Below, one piece after another: positions 1 through 5,589 of a stretch of DNA of 7,848 nt; position 1 is the first letter of the stretch; each line of letters starts with the position of its first letter. Below the pieces are notes generated by a model. It saw only the letters and a list, made by a program, of their open reading frames with translations, had not been told where the DNA came from and ran no database searches. The position numbers and the translations under genes were made by a program. This DNA is from Pseudothermotoga sp. (GTDB taxonomy: Bacteria > Thermotogota > Thermotogae > Thermotogales > DSM-5069): NCBI GenBank assembly GCA_028276125.1, contig JAPYWY010000068.1, positions 1-7,848 of the forward strand, given 5' to 3'.

Positions 1-522
1 GGGCCTGTTGCGAACTATGAACCTTGCAATGCGTCGGGCGTATCTCTTTTCTTCGCCGTACTCGAATATAATCTTGCTCAGGTTCTCTTCATCCCAGGAG
101 TTCACCACGTCATATGCCGTCAATGTCTGTTGCTTGTCCATTCTCATGTCGAGTGGTCCGTCTCTGTTGAACGAGAAACCTCGCTCCGCTTTTTCCAGTT
201 GCATTGACGAAACTCCTAGGTCCATCAAGATGGCATCAGCGTGATCAAAACCAACTTCCTTCAGAACCTCTGCTGCATCCACGTATGAACTCTTGAACAA
301 TTTGACACGCCCCGCGAGTACGAATCGCTCGAGCCTCTTTTTTGCCAGATCCAAAGCTTCTTCATCCACGTCCAATCCCACGACAACACTGTTGGGAATC
401 TTGCTCAGTATCGCCTCGGCATGTCCACCCAAACCCACGGTACAATCAAGAAACACACCCTCGATGTGTTTGAAGAACTCAAGGACCTCTTCCACCAAAA
501 CGGGAACATGAACAACATTCAT
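1..522 (-). CDS. rsmH: 16S rRNA (cytosine(1402)-N(4))-methyltransferase RsmH (MraW), N-terminal part, cut by window edge
   Basis: RsmH uses S-adenosylmethionine to methylate N4 of C1402 in 16S rRNA, in the decoding centre of the cytoplasmic 30S subunit. The frame is open from an ATG at 522 down to position 1 with no stop, giving 174 residues; family members are about 300, so the C-terminal part lies outside the window. Visible motifs are HVPVLVEEVL (residues 5-14), the SAM-binding loop DCTVGLGGHAEAIL (26-39), GLDVD (49-53), MDLGVSSMQL (100-109), and ERGFSF...DGPLDMRMD (113-129), which is very characteristic of RsmH. YGEEKRYARRIA (155-166) follows. A GGAG at 531-534 sits 8 bases before the ATG and supports this start. 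No mraZ gene precedes it; it is transcribed divergently from the ugpB-like gene. The identification is secure from the motif series. Confidence 0.96.
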   Translation of the reverse strand, partial: MNVVHVPVLVEEVLEFFKHIEGVFLDCTVGLGGHAEAILSKIPNSVVVGLDVDEEALDLAKKRLERFVLAGRVKLFKSSYVDAAEVLKEVGFDHADAILMDLGVSSMQLEKAERGFSFNRDGPLDMRMDKQQTLTAYDVVNSWDEENLSKIIFEYGEEKRYARRIARFIVRNRP

Positions 523-550
523 CCGATCCGCTCCGCTGACTTTCTGTTGT

Positions 551-580
551 ATTATATGGCTAAACTCTTTAGAAAAGCAA
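551..580 (-). promoter_or_regulatory. Predicted housekeeping sigma promoter of rsmH
   Basis: Read on the minus strand, a perfect TATAAT (551-556) follows a weak TTGCTT (575-580) across an 18-base spacer. Transcription would start near 544, leaving a leader of about 20 bases that contains the GGAG ribosome site at 531-534. The -10 is ideal but the -35 matches only three of six consensus bases. Its position just ahead of rsmH is the main support. Confidence 0.5.
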
Positions 581-773
581 GTCGAACCTTTCATCATTCT
601 CGTGGCGGGAAACCTCTTCAGTTGTGGGATTTATCTCTCTCCAAGAAAGGTAATCTCATGTTTACATTTTACCCCTTCAAGTGCGCGTTACGTCTAAAAC
701 TGCACGGGCATTAAAAATCTTTTGTCTTCAACGAACCTATGGGAAAACACCCAATTAGAAATATCAGACGATC
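581..773. other. Non-coding stretch between divergent promoters, nothing recognised
   Basis: This is the middle of the 329-base gap between rsmH and the ugpB-like gene. It is more AT-rich than its flanks and has no convincing gene. A frame open on the plus strand across 421-714 mostly lies over rsmH and encodes nothing recognisable. I saw no tRNA-like, terminator-like or riboswitch-like structure. It is probably upstream control DNA for one or both divergent genes. Confidence 0.5.
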
Positions 774-786
774 GTGGATCATCCAC
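774..786. repeat. Perfect inverted repeat GTGGAT-C-ATCCAC next to the ugpB -35 box
   Basis: Two 6-base arms, GTGGAT (774-779) and ATCCAC (781-786), flank a single C. The repeat ends one base before the candidate -35 hexamer at 787-792. It could be an operator or activator site, or chance. It is not followed by a T run, so it is unlikely to be a terminator. Confidence 0.4.
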
Positions 787-816
787 TTTACTTTTCAAGG
801 TTGAAAATTATAGAAT
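787..816 (+). promoter_or_regulatory. Predicted promoter of the ugpB-like operon
   Basis: TTTACT (787-792, four of six consensus bases) and TAGAAT (811-816, five of six) are separated by 18 bases. Transcription would begin near 823, giving a leader of roughly 29 bases to the ATG at 852. It is the best sigma-A-like pair in the gap for this direction. The spacer is almost filled by an inverted repeat, which suggests the promoter is repressible. Confidence 0.5.
792..807. promoter_or_regulatory. Candidate operator: inverted repeat TTTTCAA-GG-TTGAAAA inside the promoter spacer
   Basis: The arms TTTTCAA (792-798) and TTGAAAA (801-807) are exact reverse complements around a GG centre, making a 16-base palindrome. 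It lies between the candidate -35 and -10 boxes, where a bound dimer would exclude RNA polymerase. The arms are visible directly; the regulatory role is inferred from position. The cognate regulator is unknown. The RpiR protein encoded in this window is one candidate, but it may instead control its own operon. Confidence 0.5.
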
Positions 817-851
817 ACTCTTGGTTCAAATGATTCATGGCAGGTGAGGGC

Positions 852-2150
852 ATGAAGAAGTGGCTGGCGCTACTCTTCCTGGCAGCATTGACACTACTCG
901 TCTTCCCTAAGACCACGATCACACTGTGGCACGCGATGAGTGGCCAAAACCTCAAAGCTCTCGAGGACATCGTGAAGGCCTTCAACGAGACCCACCCGGA
1001 CATCGAAGTCGTACCCGTGTTCACTGGAAGTTATGCCGAAACGCTCACCAAGGCCATAGCAGCTTACAGGAACAACACGCACCCACATATCGTTCAGGTC
1101 TACGAAGTGGGACTTCAGACCATGCTCGACAGCGGTGCAATCGTTCCGGTTTATGAACTTGCCGAACCAGATTTTGATTGGGGAGACGTCGTTGTTCCGA
1201 TACTCAATTACTACTCTGTGGATGGAAAACTCTACTCGATGCCATTCAACTCTTCCACGGCGATGCTTTATTACAACAAGGACATCTTCCAGAAAGCGGG
1301 ATTAGACCCCAACAAGCCACCCACGACCTTTGATGAGGTCTTCGAGTACGGCAAGAAGATAGTTCAGTCTGGTGCTGCACCTGGTGGGATCGCCTTCGGT
1401 TGGCCGGCGTGGGTGTTCGAACAGATGCACGCATTGCACGCTCAGTTCTACGCGAACAATGAAAATGGAAGGAAGGCCAAGGCCACAGAGGTTTACTTCA
1501 ACAGAGAGTTCGGTGTCAAGGTGTTCAGTGAATGGATCAAATGGGCACAGAATGGTGTGCTCGTTTACGGTGGCAGGGAGTACAACGCCAACAACGCTTT
1601 TATTGCGGGTCAGGTAGCAATGTTGATTCAGTCAACATCTTCACTCGGATCGATCGAGGCAAAAGCGAATTTCAAGGTTGGCACAACCTTCCTCCCGAGG
1701 ATCCCCGGCTATCCTCGTGGCAACTCTGTCATCGGTGGTGCAACGCTGTGGGTGATGAAGGGTAAACCCAAGGAAGATTACAAGGCCGTTTGGGAATTCC
1801 TCAAGTTCGTGGCAAGATTGGATGTCTCGCAGAAGTGGCACAAGTCGACAGGCTATTTCCCAACGAGCAACAGTGCGCTGAAAGGTTTGCTCGACGAAGG
1901 TTGGTTCTCCGAACATCCAAACTATCTCACGGCGTTCCTGCAGATACTGAGTGGTATCAACAGGCCGGAATCGCAAGGAGTGAGACTGGGCAATTTCGTT
2001 GCGATAAGGGATGTCGTCGATTCCGCATTCGAAAAAGCATTGCAGTACAAAGGCCCAGACATCGAAAAGACTGCCAAAGCGATTCTGGACGAAGCTGCAA
2101 AGCAGTGCAACCAGATACTGAAAGACTACGTTTCACTGTACGGTAAATGA
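852..2150 (+). CDS. ugpB: UgpB-like ABC transporter solute-binding protein (probable sn-glycerol-3-phosphate binding)
   Basis: This is an extracytoplasmic family-1 binding protein that captures the substrate and delivers it to the membrane permeases. The ATG at 852 is chosen because AGGTGAGG lies just upstream (842-849) and it gives a clean signal peptide, MKKW followed by a hydrophobic run to about residue 18. An upstream ATG at 837 would put MAGEG before that peptide. The 432-residue length matches E. coli UgpB (438). UgpB-like features are WHAMSG (26-31), TGSY61 then IAAYR, VQVYE85VG, PFNSS...LYYNKD (131-144), GW184PAW187, IGGATLW (294-300), TGYFP (333-337) and GVR378LGNF. From memory, the two Trp, the Tyr/Glu pair, the Ser, the Gly-Tyr and the Arg correspond to glycerol-3-phosphate contacts in E. 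coli UgpB. No lipobox Cys is present. Glycerophosphocholine or a sugar is an alternative ligand. Confidence 0.88.
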   Translation: MKKWLALLFLAALTLLVFPKTTITLWHAMSGQNLKALEDIVKAFNETHPDIEVVPVFTGSYAETLTKAIAAYRNNTHPHIVQVYEVGLQTMLDSGAIVPVYELAEPDFDWGDVVVPILNYYSVDGKLYSMPFNSSTAMLYYNKDIFQKAGLDPNKPPTTFDEVFEYGKKIVQSGAAPGGIAFGWPAWVFEQMHALHAQFYANNENGRKAKATEVYFNREFGVKVFSEWIKWAQNGVLVYGGREYNANNAFIAGQVAMLIQSTSSLGSIEAKANFKVGTTFLPRIPGYPRGNSVIGGATLWVMKGKPKEDYKAVWEFLKFVARLDVSQKWHKSTGYFPTSNSALKGLLDEGWFSEHPNYLTAFLQILSGINRPESQGVRLGNFVAIRDVVDSAFEKALQYKGPDIEKTAKAILDEAAKQCNQILKDYVSLYGK

Positions 2151-2154
2151 TGCG

Positions 2155-2174
2155 AAGGGGGCTTTCGCCCCCTT
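2155..2174 (+). terminator. GC-rich hairpin between ugpB and ugpA (attenuator or mRNA 3'-end stabiliser)
   Basis: AAGGGGGC (2155-2162) pairs with GCCCCCTT (2167-2174) around a TTTC loop, giving 8 base pairs, six of them G-C. It starts 4 bases after the ugpB stop and lies upstream of the ugpA ribosome site at 2193-2197. Only an interrupted pyrimidine tract follows rather than a T run, so it is a weak terminator at best. Such hairpins behind binding-protein genes commonly raise binding-protein mRNA over permease mRNA; that role is inferred here. Confidence 0.65.
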
Positions 2175-2205
2175 ACTCATCTTTCGAGTTTTGGAGGCTG
2201 ATTCG

Positions 2206-3093
2206 ATGCATGCTCAGAGTAGGTTCCCAAACAAGTTGCTTCCGTACATTCTTTTGTCGCCTTCCATAGTTGTGATCGCTGTGTTCTTCATTATCCCAAC
2301 CGTGAAGTCGATCTACCAAAGTTTCTTCAGAGTTTCCCCATTCGGTGACAGACGAATTTTCGTGGGATTCGACAATTTCGTTAGACTTTTCAATTCCCCA
2401 GCCTACGTCCAGAGCTTACTCAGAACGTTGATATTCGCGACAGCCGTAGTCTTGATCGGACTATCGTTCTGCATGATTGTGGCTGTGCTGTTGAATCAGA
2501 GAATAAGAGGCATGTCTGTTTTCAGAACCTTCTTCATATGGACCTACGCAATATCACCAGCGATCGCTGGCACCATTTGGGCGTTGATGTTCAATCCGGC
2601 TACCGGTCCTGTTGTCTACCTCGTGAAATTGTTGTCAGGGAAATCCATCAACTGGATGAACGACGGAAGGCTTGCCCTCGCCATCGTGATCGTCGCAGCT
2701 GTTTGGAAGATGCTCGGTTACAATGTGATATTCTACCTTGCTGGTTTGCAGGCGATTCCAACCGAGTTACTGGAGGCAGCATCCATAGACGGGGCGAATG
2801 GCATCAAGCGTTTCTTCAGAGTGACCTTTCCACTCCTGTCACCAACGACGTTCTTCTTGCTGATCATGAACATGCTGTACGCATTCTTTGAAGTGTTTGG
2901 TCTCATAGATATCATGACCAAAGGTGGTCCAGGGAACGCAACGGAAGTGTTGGTCTACAAGCTTTACAAGGACGGTTTCATATCGATCGACATAGGTTTC
3001 GCTTCAGCTCAGTCTGTGGTTCTCTTTGTCTTCGTCACGGTCTTGACCATCTTGCAGTTCCGTTACACTCAGCAGAAGGTCTTCTATGGTTAG
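2206..3093 (+). CDS. ugpA: UgpA-like ABC transporter permease
   Basis: Inner-membrane permease subunit of the MalF/UgpA type, forming half of the translocation channel. The ATG at 2206 is preferred: GGAGG (2193-2197) stands 8 bases ahead of it, and it gives 295 residues, the length of E. coli UgpA. A TTG at 2191 overlaps that ribosome site. The first membrane segment is at about residues 12-31 (ending FFIIP), followed by others near 72-96, 108-130, 156-180, 212-234 and 268-285. The cytoplasmic EAA loop that docks onto the ATPase is EAASIDGANG (190-199) through FPLL (208-211). The motif GGPGNATEVLVY (240-251) is typical of this subunit. The UgpA assignment rests on the neighbouring UgpB-like protein as well as length and order; sugar permeases have the same fold. 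Confidence 0.87.
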   Translation: MHAQSRFPNKLLPYILLSPSIVVIAVFFIIPTVKSIYQSFFRVSPFGDRRIFVGFDNFVRLFNSPAYVQSLLRTLIFATAVVLIGLSFCMIVAVLLNQRIRGMSVFRTFFIWTYAISPAIAGTIWALMFNPATGPVVYLVKLLSGKSINWMNDGRLALAIVIVAAVWKMLGYNVIFYLAGLQAIPTELLEAASIDGANGIKRFFRVTFPLLSPTTFFLLIMNMLYAFFEVFGLIDIMTKGGPGNATEVLVYKLYKDGFISIDIGFASAQSVVLFVFVTVLTILQFRYTQQKVFYG

Positions 3094-3103
3094 GTGATGG
3101 GAA

Positions 3104-3934
3104 ATGAAGGTGTACAAAAGGCAGAAAATCCAAGTCTACGTCGTTCTTTCGATATTGTTGGTCGTCGTCATGTTCCCCGTTTATTATGCGTTCGTGATGG
3201 CGACGCTCAGCGACAAGGATTCTTACAGTTTCCCACCGAAATTTCTACCGAGTTTCCACCTGATCCAGAACATGAGGGAGGCCTGGAAGTCAGCCAAGAT
3301 GGGAAGGCTCATGTTCAACAGTGCTTTCATTGCGATTGTGGTCGCCCTCGCGAAGATAGTTTTTTCCATTCTCGCCGCGTTCGCCTTCACTTACTTTGGA
3401 GATTTCAAAGGAAAGTATCTCTTCTTTTCTCTAATACTCATTACTCACATGTTGCCTCTACCGGTGAGACTCTTGCCGACCTATGATCTCATGAAAGCTT
3501 TCAAGTGGGTCAACACCTATTACGCGCTCACGGTACCGTTCTTTGCGAGCGCCACTGGCACCTTGCTGTTCAGACAACTGTTCTTGACCGTCCCTGGTTC
3601 CTTAGCTGATGCAGCGAGGATAGACGGTGCTGGCCCGATGAGATTTCTGTGGCACGTGCTGTTACCACTGTCGAAGACGAACATGGGTGCACTATTATTG
3701 ATAGAGTTCAACTACATATGGAACGAATACCTTTGGCCGCTCATCATCACGACAACCCCAGAGATGCGCGTCGTTCAGATAGGAATAAAGATGCTACTCG
3801 CTTCGGAGGCTCAAGCAGCCGATTGGAACGTCATCATGGCCGGTACGATCATGGCGATGTTACCACCTCTCGTGATGCTACTCATATTCCAAAAAACTTT
3901 CATGGAAGGTTTCAGCATGAAGGAGGAGAAGTGA
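3104..3934 (+). CDS. ugpE: UgpE-like ABC transporter permease
   Basis: Second inner-membrane permease subunit, of the MalG/UgpE type, pairing with the upstream permease. The ATG at 3104 follows AGGTGA (3092-3097) with a 6-base gap, and that ribosome site overlaps the TAG stop of ugpA, so the two are probably translationally coupled. It has 276 residues against about 281 for E. coli UgpE. There are about six membrane segments, the first at residues 10-32. The EAA loop reads DAARIDGAGP (169-178) to LLPL (186-189), with Asp in place of the usual Glu. The C-terminus FQKTFMEGFSM (262-272) is typical of MalG-type subunits. No ATPase (UgpC/MsmK type) gene follows, so a shared ATPase elsewhere is expected. 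Confidence 0.87.
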   Translation: MKVYKRQKIQVYVVLSILLVVVMFPVYYAFVMATLSDKDSYSFPPKFLPSFHLIQNMREAWKSAKMGRLMFNSAFIAIVVALAKIVFSILAAFAFTYFGDFKGKYLFFSLILITHMLPLPVRLLPTYDLMKAFKWVNTYYALTVPFFASATGTLLFRQLFLTVPGSLADAARIDGAGPMRFLWHVLLPLSKTNMGALLLIEFNYIWNEYLWPLIITTTPEMRVVQIGIKMLLASEAQAADWNVIMAGTIMAMLPPLVMLLIFQKTFMEGFSMKEEK

Positions 3935-3941
3935 GCCGTAC

Positions 3942-4538
3942 ATGTCTGAAAAGTTGAAGCTCTTCATATTCGACGTCGGAGGCGTTCTGTGTGATGGCAC
4001 TTCACTCGTCGTTCCAATCGCGAGGCATCTTGGTTTGAACGAGCAAGAGTTCCTCGCGTTGGCTCGAAGGGCAGGTCTCAGAGAGATTCAAATTGGAAAG
4101 ATCTCTCCGAGAGAATTTTGGAAGAACTTCTCTGAGATCTTCGGCCGAGCGATCGAACGAGATCTCTGGGCTGAGTTCTTCAAACCTGTTCTCAAACCAG
4201 ACACAGTCCGACTGATAGAAGAGTTGAGAAAGAAGTACAGAGTCGTCGCTGGGACAAACACGATAGAGTCACATTATCAGATTCACTTGCAGCAGGGGCA
4301 TTACGACGTTTTCGACCGAGTCTACGCGTCTCACCAGATCGGCCTGATGAAACCACAGAAAGAATTCTTCTTGTACATATTGAAGAGCGAATCGGCCAAA
4401 CCTGAAGAAACATTCTTCGTGGACGATACGATCGAGAACGTTGCGGCAGCCAGAGACATGGGTATTCGCTCATTCTTGTTCACGAGCGCTGAGAAATTGA
4501 AACAAGAGCTAGCTTCACTCGAAGTCTTGGATTCCTGA
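3942..4538 (+). CDS. HAD-superfamily hydrolase, YihX/HAD-IA-like phosphatase with DxGGV motif
   Basis: A 198-residue cytoplasmic phosphatase-like protein of the haloacid dehalogenase superfamily. Motif I is IFD11VGGV, with Asp11 as the predicted nucleophile. The second acidic residue of the usual DxD is Gly13, as in the FDLGNV motif of E. coli YihX, a glucose-1-phosphate phosphatase. Motif II is at AGT105N, motif III is Lys137 in GLMKP (134-138), and motif IV is FVD161D162 before IENV. Residues 15-85 form a helical cap. Seven bases separate it from ugpE. No good ribosome site lies at normal distance (GGAG ends 13 bases upstream, inside ugpE), so translational coupling is likely. Position suggests it acts on the imported phosphate ester or a downstream product; the substrate is unknown. 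Dehalogenase or transferase activity is possible but less likely. Confidence 0.85.
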   Translation: MSEKLKLFIFDVGGVLCDGTSLVVPIARHLGLNEQEFLALARRAGLREIQIGKISPREFWKNFSEIFGRAIERDLWAEFFKPVLKPDTVRLIEELRKKYRVVAGTNTIESHYQIHLQQGHYDVFDRVYASHQIGLMKPQKEFFLYILKSESAKPEETFFVDDTIENVAAARDMGIRSFLFTSAEKLKQELASLEVLDS

Positions 4539-4543
4539 AATGC

Positions 4544-4610
4544 TCAGTCCTACCAAGGAGAACAAGAACGAAAGTCCGGCTCGCATCGGGTATTCAAGAC
4601 TGAGGACTGA
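4544..4610. repeat. Inverted repeat TCAGTCCT / AGGACTGA spanning the convergent gap
   Basis: TCAGTCCT (4544-4551) and its exact reverse complement AGGACTGA (4603-4610) bracket 51 bases. The right arm lies inside the 3' end of the dehydrogenase gene and is followed by a five-T run at 4615-4619 on the plus strand. It could be part of a terminator for the plus operon, but the loop is too long for a classical one. No better terminator was seen in the gap at 4539-4593. Confidence 0.25.
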
Positions 4611-5574
4611 AACCTTTTTCAATGAGTTTCGTAATCACATCGCGGTTCACGACGTGCTTTGGTATCTTACCGTTGAAGAAATCCACGATGGACTCTGCAG
4701 CCATCATGTTCATGCGCAGGATCGCTTCGTAGGTGTGTGCGCCCACGTGGGGTGTCATTATCACGTTTGGACAGTCAAAGAAAGGCGAGTCAGCTGGCAA
4801 CGGTTCCACATCGAACACGTCCAACGCCGCACCAGCGATCTGTCCGCTCTTGAGGGCTTCAGCAAGAGCTTTTTCATCGACGACGCCACCACGTGCGGTG
4901 TTTATGAGATATGCGGTTCTCTTCATCAGCGAGATCTTTTCGCGACCGATCAGGTGTCTCGTGTTTTCGTTCAAAGGCACGTGCAGACTAACAAAATCAC
5001 TTTGTCTCAGCAGTTCATCCAGTTCCATTTTCTCGACGCCCAGCTCTCTCAGGTTACTCTCCTCAACGTAGGGATCGTACACGAGCACGCGCATGCCAAG
5101 GCACAATGCTCTCTTCGCAACTTCTTTACCGATCGAGCCAAAGCCGACGATGCCCAAAATCTTGCCGTGAAGTTCCAAACCAACGTTCGAGACAAACTGA
5201 CGCTTCTGGTAAAGATTGTTGTGCAGATCGATGAGCTTCTTGCTCAAGGCGAAGATGAACCCTATCGTTAGCTCGGCCACAGAAACTGCGTTCGCGTTGG
5301 GTGTCACAGTCACGGGAATTCCAAGCTCGGTGGCAGCCTCGAGATCTATGTTGTCGACTCCTACCCCATGTTTTGCGATGATCTTGACGGAAGAATTCTG
5401 CAGCATTTCACGGGTGATCCTCTGAACACCAACAACGATGGCTTCGAAACCCTTGAGACCATCGGCATCCACCTTTTCTCTTCTCTCGATTTCGAAGCCG
5501 TTGTTCTGCAACAACGCCAAAGGCTCGTTGGAGTACTTTCCAAAGGTTCTCGCCAAAACCAAAACCCTCTTCAC
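4594..5574 (-). CDS. D-2-hydroxyacid dehydrogenase, phosphoglycerate/glyoxylate-hydroxypyruvate reductase type
   Basis: NAD(P)-dependent enzyme interconverting a D-2-hydroxyacid and its 2-keto acid in the cytoplasm. The GTG at 5574 is the start: GGAGG (5582-5586) lies 7 bases upstream, straight after the regulator's stop. It has 326 residues. KHGVGVDNID (68-77) ends the first half of the substrate domain, and VGFGSIGKE (143-151) is the nucleotide-binding GxGxxG loop. Asp167 ends the next strand (VYD167P), favouring NAD over NADP. Catalytic Arg228 (NTAR228GG), Glu257 (DVE257P) and His276 (TPH276VG) are all present. There is no C-terminal ACT domain, unlike serine-regulated SerA. Last gene of the minus operon. 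SerA-like sequence motifs do not settle the substrate; hydroxypyruvate, glyoxylate, sugar-acid or sulfolactate reduction are all possible. Confidence 0.9.
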   Translation of the reverse strand: MKRVLVLARTFGKYSNEPLALLQNNGFEIERREKVDADGLKGFEAIVVGVQRITREMLQNSSVKIIAKHGVGVDNIDLEAATELGIPVTVTPNANAVSVAELTIGFIFALSKKLIDLHNNLYQKRQFVSNVGLELHGKILGIVGFGSIGKEVAKRALCLGMRVLVYDPYVEESNLRELGVEKMELDELLRQSDFVSLHVPLNENTRHLIGREKISLMKRTAYLINTARGGVVDEKALAEALKSGQIAGAALDVFDVEPLPADSPFFDCPNVIMTPHVGAHTYEAILRMNMMAAESIVDFFNGKIPKHVVNRDVITKLIEKGFSPQS

Positions 5575-5589
5575 CGAACCGCCTCCGTT

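Noticed and set aside
421..714. Plus-strand open frame of 97 codons reaching into the gap before ugpB
   Set aside because: Its first third is antisense to the well-supported rsmH gene, it has no recognisable motif, and the remainder is AT-rich non-coding sequence holding the rsmH promoter.
615..760. Possible MraZ-binding boxes (GTGGGA-like sequences) upstream of rsmH
   Set aside because: MraZ sites are closely spaced direct repeats of TGGGN; only isolated single copies occur here (near 625 and 740), they face the wrong way or are far apart, and no mraZ gene is present.
837..851. Upstream ATG giving a five-residue extension (MAGEG) of the UgpB-like protein
   Set aside because: It would place acidic and neutral residues before the lysines of the signal peptide, and these bases contain the ribosome site AGGTGAGG used by the ATG at 852.
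2191..2205. TTG start giving a longer UgpA-like protein
   Set aside because: The TTG overlaps the GGAGG ribosome site; the ATG at 2206 is correctly spaced from it and gives the usual family length.
4540..5271. Plus-strand open frame of 243 codons antisense to the dehydrogenase gene
   Set aside because: The minus-strand frame has a complete set of dehydrogenase motifs; the antisense frame shows no domain, is rich in His/Gln/Val in the manner of shadow frames, and has no independent promoter visible.
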